A DNA stretch of 64,000 nt from Microbacterium sp. MPKO10 (GTDB lineage: Bacteria; Actinomycetota; Actinomycetes; Actinomycetales; Microbacteriaceae). The notes below the pieces were generated by a model. That model ran no database searches. It was not told the origin of the DNA and saw only the letters and a list, made by a program, of their open reading frames with translations. Shown one piece after another: positions 26,190-35,076 of the stretch (positions within the stretch are counted from its first letter, which is position 1; each line of letters starts with the position of its first letter). A program made the translations under genes and the position numbers. Where the stretch lies: NCBI RefSeq assembly GCF_026107415.2, contig NZ_JAPCHX010000002.1:434001-498000 (forward strand). The letters run 5' to 3'.

Positions 26190-27848
26190 TCACGCATCGG
26201 CGTAACAGCATTCGATCGCGACGTCGAGCGGAAAGTCGATGGGGAAGTCGCCGAAGAGTCCGCGCCCAGCCGCGGCTGCGGCATCACGAACGGCCTCAGC
26301 GACGAGCGATGCCGACTGTTCGGGCGTGTGGATCACGAGCTCGTCGTGCAGAAAATACACGAGATGCGGATGCTGCTCGCCGCTGCCGAGCGGTCGCAGA
26401 CGGTGGCGCAGCTCGGCCATCCAGCACAGCGCCCACTCGGCGGCCGTGCCCTGCGCGACGAAGTTGCGGGTGAAGCGGCCCCAGTCGCGGGCTGCTCGGC
26501 GTGCGGCGCGTTCGTCTGCAGGCGTTGCCGTGACCTGCGCGCCGGCGCGTGTGACAGCGCGCCAGCCCTCTGACGGCTCGGGGGAGCTGCGACCGAGCCA
26601 CGTCGTCACTTGCTCACCACGTTCACCCGCGCGCGCCGCGGCTTCGACCAGGCCCGTGGCACGTGGATACGCGCGCATGAGGCGCGGCATGAGCCGGGCA
26701 CTCTCGCCGGTCGTGGCACCGTACAGCGCACCGAGCATGGCGATCTTCGCGTGCTGACGGGTGTCGACGGTTCCCGCGTCGACGAGCCCCTGATACAGAT
26801 CTGTTCCGTACCCCGCCGCGGCCATAGCAGTGTCGCCAGCCATGGCCGCCACAATACGTGGCTCCAGCTGCGCGGCGTCCGCGATCACGAACGTCCAGCC
26901 CTCGTCGGCGACGACAGCGGGCCGGATCTGCGCGGGCAGCTGCAGGGCACCGCCGCCGTCCGTCGCCCAGCGCCCCGTCACCACGCCCGCGACAATGTAT
27001 TCCGGGCGGAACCGGTCGTCATGAACCCACTCGTCGAGCCAGGCCCAGCCGTTCGCCGTCATCAACCGTGACAGGGACTTGTAGCGCAGAAGCGGCTCGA
27101 TCACCGGATGCTCGTGGCGCTGCAGTTCCCATTTGCTTGTCGACTCGACGGTGATTCCTGCTGAGCGCAGAGCCCGCAACAGGTCAGCGTGGGAATCCGG
27201 ATTGAGCCCCGGAGCATCGAGCTCGGTGCGGATGCTGTCAGCCAGCCTTTCGAGCACGGCGGGGCGACCGCCGAACACCGGCCGGGGGCCCAGCGCCTCC
27301 GTGAGGAGCCGCTCGTGCACGTTGCGGCGCCACGGCAGACCGTCGTACCGGATCTCGACGGCGATCAGCGCGCCGCACGACTCCGCGGCCAGAAGGCTTC
27401 GGAGCCTCGCGGGCCTGGTCGACGCGGCGACGGCAGCGAGCTGGCGCTGCAGCTCAGCGACAGCATCCGGTCTCTCGGACCCGCCCGTCAGCTCAGCGAA
27501 GCCCGTCAGGCCATCGTCGCCGCGGGCGGCCTCCCACGCGGCATCCCATTCATCACCCGTCTCGGGGAACACCTCGCCGGAGGGCACAGTCGTCGACCGT
27601 CGTAGGATCGTGCGGCAGAGGGCAAGGTCGTGGCTTCGGCTGAGTCGCACACCGCGTTCGACAAGCTGCGGATAGAGTTCAGCGGTGTGGCCGAACACCC
27701 AGCGGACGCCTTCCTGATCACGCTGCGCCAGCACAGTCGGCGCCTCGTCCCAGCTGACGTCGACCTCGCCTGCCGCCTGCCCGGTCTCGTCTGCATCGAC
27801 CAAGCGCAGCCCGGAGATCGTGGGCGAGGGTTCGATGACGACATGCAC
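26190..27848 (-). CDS. PolA-like family A DNA polymerase lacking a 5' nuclease domain
   Basis: 552 residues corresponding to the actinobacterial short PolA-like protein annotated as bifunctional 3'-5' exonuclease/DNA polymerase. The polymerase part has motif A (FVIADAAQLEPRIVAAMAGD), motif B (QHAKIAMLGALYGATTGESA) and motif C (VYFLHDELVIHTP). The N-terminal 200 residues look like a degenerate exonuclease fold without clear DxE acidic pairs. Motif A has Ala where most PolA enzymes have Tyr-Ser. A role in repair is likely, but activity needs testing. GTG 27848 lies 6 bases after CAGAAT, consistent with a leaderless start. Confidence 0.88.
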   Translation of the reverse strand: MHVVIEPSPTISGLRLVDADETGQAAGEVDVSWDEAPTVLAQRDQEGVRWVFGHTAELYPQLVERGVRLSRSHDLALCRTILRRSTTVPSGEVFPETGDEWDAAWEAARGDDGLTGFAELTGGSERPDAVAELQRQLAAVAASTRPARLRSLLAAESCGALIAVEIRYDGLPWRRNVHERLLTEALGPRPVFGGRPAVLERLADSIRTELDAPGLNPDSHADLLRALRSAGITVESTSKWELQRHEHPVIEPLLRYKSLSRLMTANGWAWLDEWVHDDRFRPEYIVAGVVTGRWATDGGGALQLPAQIRPAVVADEGWTFVIADAAQLEPRIVAAMAGDTAMAAAGYGTDLYQGLVDAGTVDTRQHAKIAMLGALYGATTGESARLMPRLMRAYPRATGLVEAAARAGERGEQVTTWLGRSSPEPSEGWRAVTRAGAQVTATPADERAARRAARDWGRFTRNFVAQGTAAEWALCWMAELRHRLRPLGSGEQHPHLVYFLHDELVIHTPEQSASLVAEAVRDAAAAAGRGLFGDFPIDFPLDVAIECCYADA

Positions 27849-27901
27849 GTGTCCATTCTGGCGGCACCCGATGACATGCTGCGCCGTGTGAGGATGGAAA
27901 C

Positions 27902-28210
27902 ATGAAAGAGATCGCCGTCACCGACCTTGCCGCACGAGTCAAGCAGGGCACCGCCACCATCGTCGACGTCCGTGAGCCTGACGAATGGCAGAGCGAGCAC
28001 GTTGAGGGCGCGGTGCACATTCCGATGTCGCAGTTCATGGAGCGCGAAGGCGAATTGCCGGATGCTGACGAGCTGCACATCATGTGCCACTCGGGCGGCC
28101 GCAGCGCGCGCGTCGCGCAGTATCTCGAGCAGAAGGGCATTGACGCTGTCAACGTCGACGGTGGCATCGTCGCGTGGCAGCAGGCCGGGCTTCCGGTCGT
28201 CTCGGGCTGA
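27902..28210 (+). CDS. Rhodanese-like sulfurtransferase domain protein
   Basis: 102-residue single rhodanese domain: IVDVREPDEWQSEHVEGAVH at the N-terminus and the active-site loop IMCHSGGRSARVAQYLEQKG, with a catalytic Cys in CHSGGRS. Such proteins carry persulfide sulfur to acceptors in the cytoplasm. ATG 27902 has GAGG about 9 bases upstream. The gene is divergent from the PolA-like gene and ends 2 bases before the convergent surface-protein gene. Confidence 0.93.
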   Translation: MKEIAVTDLAARVKQGTATIVDVREPDEWQSEHVEGAVHIPMSQFMEREGELPDADELHIMCHSGGRSARVAQYLEQKGIDAVNVDGGIVAWQQAGLPVVSG

Positions 28211-28212
28211 CT

Positions 28213-30411
28213 CTAGGAGTTCGCGAGAAGCGGCTGAACGTAGCGCTTCCACAGCCACACGGAGATGCCCAAGGCCGCGAAGGCGAACACGAGGGCGAGT
28301 GCGGCAAGCAGGTTGCCCGTCGCCCGCCAGTTCTCGATGCTCGGGCCCAGCATGACGAAGAGGGCTGTGAGGATTGCGAGAACCGAGGCGAGCCACAGGG
28401 GGCGTGACCAGGCGAAGATCGCCCGTCCGCTCAGCCGCCCGAGTGGAACCATCATGATCGCGGATGAGCCGATGCCGACGAGCGCCGTGATGTTCGCCGT
28501 CTCGATGAGCAGCTGAGTGAAAAAGCCGCCGCCCTGCGGCACAAGCGCGGCGAGCAGCCAGGCGAGCACGCCGACGACGAAGACACCGCCGATGCGCGTG
28601 AGAGCCAGGCGCGCGAGAACCGTGCGGTTTAGCACCGTTGGCACGCGAACCGTCGTGACGAGAGCGAAGAGCAGCGCGGGGTGCAGATCGAAGACCCGTG
28701 ACGCGAGCACGGCCGCGGCCACGAGGAGCAGCCAGCGGGGGTTGAACTGCACTTCGGTGAAGCCGCATTGCCACACGTGCGACAGGATGCGCGGCACCCA
28801 CGCGGCCACGGCATTGACGAGGGCAGCCGCGAGAATGGCGGCGATGAGCAGCCTCAAGAACGCGGGTCTGCCGTCGACGGGATTCGCGAAGATCGTGAGT
28901 GTTCCGGTGGCGGCGATTCCGATGACGATCATGGCGACGCGGCTCGGTGTGGCGAGCATCGGTGCTCTGTCGAATTCGGCCGCGGAACGGTTGCGCCCGG
29001 TGACGGAGATTCCGGATGCTGCGACGCGCCGCCGTGCGAGTGTGCCGGCCAGCATCCTCGCGGGAATCAGAATGAGCGCGACGGTCAGCAGGGCGAGCAG
29101 CAGGGCGCGGAGCCACCCGGCGATGGCCTCGGCACCGACGGCGGACGGCAGAGACTCCGTAAAGGGTGTCGCGTGGTTCCACGGACCGGGACCGTTCGGC
29201 GGTGCGGCGGGTGGCGGCACTGCTTCGTCTCGTGAGTCGCTGTCGTCGCTCTCAGATGGTTCGGGCTTCTCGTCCTTGGGGGTCGTGGAGTTGCCATCGT
29301 CGGGCGAGCTGTTCTCCTCACCCGGTTTGTCTGAGGGAGTCTTCTCTGGCGGATCCGACGGCGACGACGAGGTGCCGAATATTACGGTGATGGCGGGACC
29401 GTCGCCGCTGGAGTTTCCGGCGTTATCGTCAGCCTTCGCGACGATCTTTTGCGAGCCCGATGAAGCGATCTCGGCAGCCGTGCACGACCATTGTCTCGAA
29501 GAAGACACCTCGACGGTGCACAGTGTCTGCGAGCCCGCGAACACCTTGACGGTTGAGCCAGGCTCACCGGTGCCGGAGATTTTTGCTCCGGATGCTGGCA
29601 CGTTCGAGCCGTCCGCAGGGGAGGTGATCGTCGGTGCTTGTGGGGCCGTGAGATCGACGGTGATCTTTACAGCGGGACTCTTGTCGGAGTTTCCATCCGC
29701 CCATGATGTCGTTTGCGTCGCGGTGGCTGAGATGTTGGAGAATTCACGATCGACGCTGATCGACCATTCGCCCTGAGAACTCGCGGTCGCGGTGTACGAG
29801 TGCCCGTCGATCGATACCGTCACATCGGCGTCGGAATACGCCTTGCCTCGAATAACGCCGCCGCTCCCGATCGGACCCTCCGGCTTCTCAATAGTGGGCG
29901 GAAAGAGAACGTCAACCTTCGCATCGGCTGCAGTGCCCACGTTCGAGTCGGCAAAGCTGGCGGTGACTTTCTGCTCGGGACCCTCGGATACGTCTACGTC
30001 TGTCTCGAACTGGTTGCCGTCAACTTCTACGGATTGTGAGTCCACGGCTGACGCGACGGTGATGGTGGTGCCGTCGGGGACCGAGTCGTCAATCGACCCC
30101 ACGACGTGAACCGATGAATCCGGCGAGAAATCGTCAACCTCGAGCTTGATAGTGGGCGTCGAGGTCTCGTCATCCGTGTCCTTGTTCGCATCATATGACG
30201 GCGGAGGCGTCCCATCATCGGTCTCGGCAGCGAGGGGAGACGACGGCATTGCAGCCGAGGCTGGACTTGCAAGCGCGACGGGGAGTGCCAACGCTGCGAC
30301 AGCGATCAGTGTGACAGCCAGAAACCGCCATCGACCACGCGATCTCACCGGTACGTCCGGAGAGATGTGCTGTGCTGTGTCTGTGAAAGTCCGCCCCACT
30401 TCATCATCCAT
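28213..30411 (-). CDS. Large secreted/membrane protein with Ig-like repeats and a multi-helix C-terminal domain
   Basis: 732 residues. A signal-like segment (FLAVTLIAVAALALPVALAS) is followed by about 280 residues of beta-rich repeats of bacterial Ig-like type (TITVASAVDSQSVEVDGNQF; PTITSPADGSNVPASGAKIS; GTGEPGSTVKVFAG). A Pro/Ser/Asp/Glu-rich linker comes next, then roughly nine hydrophobic helices over the last 310 residues. Two cysteines in LCTVEVSSSRQWSCTA could form a disulfide. I do not recognise the membrane domain. The protein could link an extracellular adhesive or sensing part to a membrane channel or transporter-like part; this is inference only. Confidence 0.88.
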   Translation of the reverse strand: MDDEVGRTFTDTAQHISPDVPVRSRGRWRFLAVTLIAVAALALPVALASPASAAMPSSPLAAETDDGTPPPSYDANKDTDDETSTPTIKLEVDDFSPDSSVHVVGSIDDSVPDGTTITVASAVDSQSVEVDGNQFETDVDVSEGPEQKVTASFADSNVGTAADAKVDVLFPPTIEKPEGPIGSGGVIRGKAYSDADVTVSIDGHSYTATASSQGEWSISVDREFSNISATATQTTSWADGNSDKSPAVKITVDLTAPQAPTITSPADGSNVPASGAKISGTGEPGSTVKVFAGSQTLCTVEVSSSRQWSCTAAEIASSGSQKIVAKADDNAGNSSGDGPAITVIFGTSSSPSDPPEKTPSDKPGEENSSPDDGNSTTPKDEKPEPSESDDSDSRDEAVPPPAAPPNGPGPWNHATPFTESLPSAVGAEAIAGWLRALLLALLTVALILIPARMLAGTLARRRVAASGISVTGRNRSAAEFDRAPMLATPSRVAMIVIGIAATGTLTIFANPVDGRPAFLRLLIAAILAAALVNAVAAWVPRILSHVWQCGFTEVQFNPRWLLLVAAAVLASRVFDLHPALLFALVTTVRVPTVLNRTVLARLALTRIGGVFVVGVLAWLLAALVPQGGGFFTQLLIETANITALVGIGSSAIMMVPLGRLSGRAIFAWSRPLWLASVLAILTALFVMLGPSIENWRATGNLLAALALVFAFAALGISVWLWKRYVQPLLANS

Positions 30412-30564
30412 TCACGGCGATGAGACGGGCGATGTCAAGCGGGCGCGACGCATTATGACGCGCTTCCCAGCCCTACTCCAGCCTGATGCGCGACAAACGT
30501 GAGAATACCTCTCTTTGCTCGCCGAGGGAAGGCCGATATCGTGGCAGAGGACGAAAGGCTCTCA

Positions 30565-31818
30565 ATGGCGATTTCCCTAACCGCACAACACGAGCGCATC
30601 GGAGTGAACTCGGCACCCTGGCGCTCGCCGGAAGCATATTGGTCCTCGATCGACAGTGCGACAGCTGCTGAAGACCCGCCGTTCGGCGTCCTCCACCTCG
30701 ACGCGCTTCGCTTCAATGCGCACGACATGATCCGCCGCGCATCGGGCACCCCCATCCGCATCGCCAGCAAGTCAGTGCGCGTCCGCTCGGTTCTGGATGC
30801 TGCGCTCGAACTGCCGGGATTTGACGGTGTTCTCGCCTATACACTTCCGGAAGCCCTGTGGCTTGCCGAGACGATCGATGACGTCGTCGTCGGATACCCG
30901 ACAGCGCACCGTGCGGCCATCTCACGGCTCGCGGAGTCCGAGACTCTCGCGTCACGCGTCACGCTCATGGTTGACAGCGCCGAGCACCTTGACGCGATCG
31001 ACGCGGTTCTTCCGCCCGAGAAGCGTCAGTCGATCCGGGTGTGCCTCGAGCTCGACGCCTCGTGGGATGCCCCTGCGCCCCTGGGCCGGCTGGGAATGTG
31101 GCGCTCGCCGATCCATACGCCCCAGGCCGCGCGTTCCCTGGCGGAGTACATCGTCAGCCGCCCCGGTTTCACGCTCGTTGGCATGATGGCCTACGAGGGG
31201 CAGATCGCCGGTGTGCCAGACAAGGCTCCGGGTAAGGCAGCGATGAACGCCGTCGTGGGGTGGGTGAAGACCCGCTCGCGAGCCGAACTCGCCGAACGAC
31301 GAGCCGAGGCCGTGGCGCTGGTGCGCGAGGTCGCCGATCTTGAGTTCGTGAATGGCGGTGGGACGGGCTCACTCGAGAGCACGTCCAGCGATGACTCTGT
31401 GACGGAGATCGCCGCGGGCAGCGGTCTCTTCGCCGGGCACCTCTTCGACGGGTTCGGTGCATTTCAGCCTGCCCCGGCAGCATCCTTCGCTCTCTCTGTC
31501 GTGCGCAAGCCACGACGTGACATGGCGACGATCCTCGGCGGCGGCTGGATCGCCTCCGGCCCGCCCGGACCCGAGCGGCTGCCCCAAGCTGTGTGGCCAG
31601 AGGGGCTGCGCATGATGCCGCGCGAGATGGCCGGTGAGGTGCAGACTCCCGTCGAGGGCGACGCCGCCGCACGGCTGACCTTGGGGGATCGTGTCTGGTT
31701 CCGCCACAACAAATCGGGCGAACTGAGTGAGCGGCTGAACGAGTTCGTCGTCGTTCACGGTGACGAGATCGTCGAACGCGTACCGACATATCGCGGCGAG
31801 GGGAAGGCATTCCTATGA
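30565..31818 (+). CDS. Fold-type III PLP enzyme (alanine racemase N-terminal domain; amino-acid deaminase/aldolase-like)
   Basis: 417 residues. PLP Lys is in RIASKSVRVRSVLDAA, in the position used by alanine racemase and D-threonine aldolase type barrels. The barrel continues with GVLAYTLPEALWLAE, FTLVGMMAYEGQIAGVPD and EFVNGGGTGSLEST. The C-terminal beta domain ends with ERLNEFVVVHGDEIVERVPT, containing the metal-site-like residues of D-threonine aldolase relatives. I chose ATG 30565 (GAAAGG upstream); the frame is open from GTG 30499. It overlaps the next gene by ATGA, so the two are translationally coupled. Confidence 0.85.
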   Translation: MAISLTAQHERIGVNSAPWRSPEAYWSSIDSATAAEDPPFGVLHLDALRFNAHDMIRRASGTPIRIASKSVRVRSVLDAALELPGFDGVLAYTLPEALWLAETIDDVVVGYPTAHRAAISRLAESETLASRVTLMVDSAEHLDAIDAVLPPEKRQSIRVCLELDASWDAPAPLGRLGMWRSPIHTPQAARSLAEYIVSRPGFTLVGMMAYEGQIAGVPDKAPGKAAMNAVVGWVKTRSRAELAERRAEAVALVREVADLEFVNGGGTGSLESTSSDDSVTEIAAGSGLFAGHLFDGFGAFQPAPAASFALSVVRKPRRDMATILGGGWIASGPPGPERLPQAVWPEGLRMMPREMAGEVQTPVEGDAAARLTLGDRVWFRHNKSGELSERLNEFVVVHGDEIVERVPTYRGEGKAFL

Positions 31819-33128
31819 CGGTGACCGGTGGAACCTGGACGAACTGGGGGCGCACAGAAGAAGCGAAGCCCATTCGTGTCGAGCGCCCGCGCACCGCAAG
31901 TGCCGTGCAGCGCGCTGTCGCCGCCGCGGCTGGAAGCGGGATTCCGATCAAGGCGGTCGGTGCGAGCCACAGTTTCAGCGGTATCGCCGCCCCAGCCGGC
32001 GTCCTGATCGAACTCGACGACCTGAGCGGGCTGATCGACGTTGACGAGACCCGCGGCTACGCGACGTTCTCTGCGGGGACTCGGCTGCGTGATGTTCCAC
32101 GCCTTCTCGCACGCCACGGGCTCGCCATGGAGAACCTCGGCGATATCGATAGCCAGTCGCTCGCGGGTGCCATTTCGACGGGGACGCACGGCACGGGCGC
32201 GGGGTTTCGCGGCCTTGCCGCTCAGGTAGCTGGGGCGACGCTTGTGACGGGCGCGGGGGAGCTGTTGCATGTCGACTCCGAGAACAACGCCGACCTTCTG
32301 CCAGCCGTCGCGCTCGGGCTCGGTGCTCTCGGCATCCTCGTCGATGTAACGCTGCGCTGCGTGCCCGCGTTCGACCTCACCGCCGTCGAAAAGCCCGAAC
32401 CGCTCGATGCCGTTCTCGAATCGCTGACCGAGCGGGTCGCGGCGGCCGATCACTTTGAGTTCTACTGGTTTCCGCACACCGAGACAGCGCTGACGAAGAC
32501 AAACACGCGGATGCCGTCGGGTGCCGCCCGCCGCCCGCTCTCTCCCGCCAAACGCTGGATCGACGACACTGTCGTCTCCAACGGGCTCTACCGCGTGACG
32601 TGCGGGCTGGGCTCTGCCGTGCCCGCGATCGTCCCGACCGTCAATCGAATGGCCGACAAGCTCACGGGAAACCGAGAGTTCAGCGACGCGTCGCACCGCG
32701 TCTTCACGACGAAACGCACGGTGCGCTTTGCCGAGATGGAGTATGCGTTGCCCGCGGACCGGGTCGTCGATGCGCTGCGCGCCGTGAAGAGTCTGATCGA
32801 CACGTCGGGGTGGAACATCTCGTTTCCGGTCGAAGTGCGCTTCGCAGCATCCGATGACCTGTGGATGTCGACCGCGACGGGGCGGGAGACGGGATACATT
32901 GCTGTGCACCGGTATGTGCGAGACGCTCCCGCAGAGTACTTCCGGGCCGTCGAGGAGATCATGCGTGAACGCGACGGGCGCCCGCACTGGGGCAAAATGC
33001 ACTGGCGCGATGCCGAGAGCCTGCGGAGCACGTATCCGCGATTCGACGACTTCGTTGCGGTGCGTGACCGGCTCGATCCGGCTCGGCTCTTTCGCAATCC
33101 GTACCTTGACCGGGTACTCGGATCCTGA
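31815..33128 (+). CDS. FAD-dependent sugar-1,4-lactone oxidase (D-arabinono/L-gulono-lactone oxidase family)
   Basis: 437-residue VAO-type flavoprotein. The N-terminal FAD domain has KAVGASHSFSGIAAPAGVLI, ENLGDIDSQSLAGAISTGTH and GLGALGILVDVTLRC. The ALO C-terminal domain ends with HWGKMHWRDAESLRSTYPRF, the HWxKxHW flavin-site motif of aldonolactone oxidases. The product would be an ascorbate-like or keto-lactone compound; the real substrate is unknown. It starts within the stop of the PLP enzyme gene, suggesting a joint pathway. Confidence 0.93.
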   Translation: MTVTGGTWTNWGRTEEAKPIRVERPRTASAVQRAVAAAAGSGIPIKAVGASHSFSGIAAPAGVLIELDDLSGLIDVDETRGYATFSAGTRLRDVPRLLARHGLAMENLGDIDSQSLAGAISTGTHGTGAGFRGLAAQVAGATLVTGAGELLHVDSENNADLLPAVALGLGALGILVDVTLRCVPAFDLTAVEKPEPLDAVLESLTERVAAADHFEFYWFPHTETALTKTNTRMPSGAARRPLSPAKRWIDDTVVSNGLYRVTCGLGSAVPAIVPTVNRMADKLTGNREFSDASHRVFTTKRTVRFAEMEYALPADRVVDALRAVKSLIDTSGWNISFPVEVRFAASDDLWMSTATGRETGYIAVHRYVRDAPAEYFRAVEEIMRERDGRPHWGKMHWRDAESLRSTYPRFDDFVAVRDRLDPARLFRNPYLDRVLGS

Positions 33129-33174
33129 GAAACACGCGTGCAACCGGCGTTGGCAGCCGGATTTGACGGTGAAT

Positions 33175-33196
33175 TTCAGCAAGCTGAACGTAGACT
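33175..33196 (+). promoter_or_regulatory. lemA promoter with a palindrome before the -10 box
   Basis: TAGACT at 33191-33196 is a good -10 box. Immediately upstream is the perfect palindrome TTCAGC-AA-GCTGAA (33175-33188), in the spacer where a repressor could block RNA polymerase. The best -35-like word, TTGACG (33163-33168), is 22 bases from the -10, longer than usual. Confidence 0.45.
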
Positions 33197-33250
33197 AGGC
33201 AAACGCGGCTCCGACCGAGTCGCACACAGCACAAAGGGAGTACGCAAAGC

Positions 33251-33817
33251 ATGGAATGGCTCATTCCCGTTCTGATCGTCGTGGCGTTGGTCGTCATCAT
33301 CGGTATTTACCTGTGGGTGACGTACAACTCGCTCGTGACACTCGGGGTACGCGTCAATGAGGCATGGAGTGACATCACCGTGCAGCTCAAACGTCGTGCC
33401 GACCTGATTCCGAACCTCATTGAAGCCGTCAAGGGGTACGCTGCGCACGAGAAGTCGGTGTTCCAGAACGTCACCGAGGCACGTGCGGAAACTCTGAACG
33501 CGCAGGGTCCAGCCGAGGCTTCAGCGGCAGAGAACCACATGCAGCAGGCGCTCAAGTCGATCTTTGCGGTCGCCGAGGCTTACCCGCAGCTTCAGGCGAG
33601 CAACAACTTTCTGCAGCTGCAGAGCGAGCTCGTCGACACGGAAGACAAGATCCAGGCTTCGCGCCGCTTCTACAACGGCGGCGTTCGCGAGCTGAACACG
33701 AAGATCCGCGTGTTCCCGAACAACCTGTTTGCGAAGGGCCTCGGCTTTCAGCTGCGCGAGTTCTTCGAGGTCACCGACAGCGCAGCAATCGCTGAACCGC
33801 CACGGATCCAGTTCTAG
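33251..33817 (+). CDS. lemA: LemA family protein
   Basis: 188 residues. One N-terminal transmembrane helix (LIPVLIVVALVVIIGIYLWV) precedes the LemA helical domain: YNSLVTLGVRVNEAWSDITV, RRADLIPNLIEAVKGYAAHE, YPQLQASNNFLQLQSELVDT and RRFYNGGVRELNTKIRVFPN. The cellular role is not established. LemA proteins are commonly encoded beside HtpX-type metalloproteases, as here. AAAGGGAG lies 10 bases before ATG 33251. Confidence 0.95.
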   Translation: MEWLIPVLIVVALVVIIGIYLWVTYNSLVTLGVRVNEAWSDITVQLKRRADLIPNLIEAVKGYAAHEKSVFQNVTEARAETLNAQGPAEASAAENHMQQALKSIFAVAEAYPQLQASNNFLQLQSELVDTEDKIQASRRFYNGGVRELNTKIRVFPNNLFAKGLGFQLREFFEVTDSAAIAEPPRIQF

Positions 33818-33890
33818 GCTGCGAGCGGCGGCTCCGGGCTGCCGACGACAGCCTCGTCTTTCCCACTCGTCGCCTGCGTAAGGGTCACTG

Positions 33891-34784
33891 ATGTATCGCG
33901 CCATCCGCAAGAACAAGATCAACACCGTGGTGATCATCTTTGTGTTTCTTGTGATCATCGGCGGGCTCGGTGTTCTTGCCGGCTACGTGTACAACAGCTG
34001 GACGATCACGATCATCGTTCTGGCCGTGGCGACCGGGTACGCGCTGCTTCAGTACTTCATGGCTTCGTCGCAGGCTCTTGCGATCAGCGGCGGCAAGCAG
34101 ATCAGCAAGGCAGACAATCCGCGTCTCTATCGCGTCGTTGAGAACCTCAGCATCGCGACGGGAACGCCGATGCCTAAGGTGTACATCATCAATGATCCCG
34201 CGCCGAACGCTTTCGCCACAGGCCGGGATCCTGAGCACGCCTCCGTCGCGGCAACGACGGGTCTGCTCGAGATCATGACCGATTCCGAGCTCGAAGGCGT
34301 CATGGCGCATGAGCTCGGCCATGTGCGCAACTATGACATTAGGGTCTCGATGATCGTCTTCGGGCTCGTGGTCGCGATCGGCTTTATTGCAGACCTCTTC
34401 CTGCGGATGATGTGGTTCGGCGGAGGCCGAGGCGGGAACAATCGCGGTGGGGGAGGGAACCCCATCATCATGATCATCGGCATCGTCGCGATGCTGATTG
34501 CGCCCCTAGTTGCGATGCTAGTGCAGCTTGCCATTTCGCGGCAGCGTGAGTACCTCGCGGATGCGACGGGTGCGTTGACCACGCGGCATCCGGATGCTCT
34601 CGCGAGCGCACTGCTGAAGCTGGACTCGCACGCGCGGCCGATGAAGCGGCAGAACACGTCGATGGCGCACCTGTGGATCAACGACCCGCAGAAGAAGCCC
34701 GGTGTCGCGAAGCGGCTGATGAGCTCGCACCCGCCCATTCCGGATCGCGTGCAGCGCCTCCGCGATATGGGCGGCAGCTTCTAA
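33891..34784 (+). CDS. htpX: M48-family membrane zinc metalloprotease HtpX
   Basis: Membrane-protein quality-control protease. The 297-residue protein has two N-terminal transmembrane helices (IIFVFLVIIGGLGVLAGYVY and TITIIVLAVATGYALLQYF). The zinc motif is VMAHELGHVRNYD. Two more helices follow, and the third ligand region is QREYLADATGALTTRHPDAL. A Gly/Asn-rich loop (GGGRGGNNRGGGGNP) separates the last helices. SSHPPIPDRVQRLRDMGG at the end is the family C-terminus. The pair with lemA is probably an operon (73-base gap). Confidence 0.95.
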   Translation: MYRAIRKNKINTVVIIFVFLVIIGGLGVLAGYVYNSWTITIIVLAVATGYALLQYFMASSQALAISGGKQISKADNPRLYRVVENLSIATGTPMPKVYIINDPAPNAFATGRDPEHASVAATTGLLEIMTDSELEGVMAHELGHVRNYDIRVSMIVFGLVVAIGFIADLFLRMMWFGGGRGGNNRGGGGNPIIMIIGIVAMLIAPLVAMLVQLAISRQREYLADATGALTTRHPDALASALLKLDSHARPMKRQNTSMAHLWINDPQKKPGVAKRLMSSHPPIPDRVQRLRDMGGSF

Positions 34785-35064
34785 CGACGACCCCTGGGCC
34801 GCGCACTCTGGGCCCGGCGCGAGGGGTATCGGCCTGCTGTGAGAGCGTCTCGTCGTTGTCATGGGCTCACTGAGCCGGCCCATTGTTGTGGCTGTTGTTC
34901 GTGCTCTGGGGAGCCGAATGTTTCTGCCTATTCTGCTCCGTTAAGAGCATCACTGAGGTGCTCTGCATACTGCTTCTCCGTCCACAGGCATGCGACTTTT
35001 GGAGTTATCCACATTGGTGTGTTGATCGGGGGTTTGTGTTGGTGGGAATGTCGGTGGCTGCTGT
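34785..35064. other. Intergenic stretch, unusually T-rich
   Basis: No gene is recognisable between htpX and the HNH gene. The second half is visibly richer in T than the rest of the window (for example around 34900-35050), as is the start of the HNH gene that follows. This fits a recently acquired or relaxed region. Confidence 0.4.
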
Positions 35065-35076
35065 CACAATGTGTCC

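Noticed and set aside
28517-29776. 419-residue plus-strand frame
   Set aside because: Shadow of the Ig-like surface protein gene; no ribosome site and Ser/Arg-rich random-like composition.
31755-33182. 475-residue minus-strand frame
   Set aside because: Antisense shadow of the lactone oxidase gene; composition rich in Arg/His without any motif.
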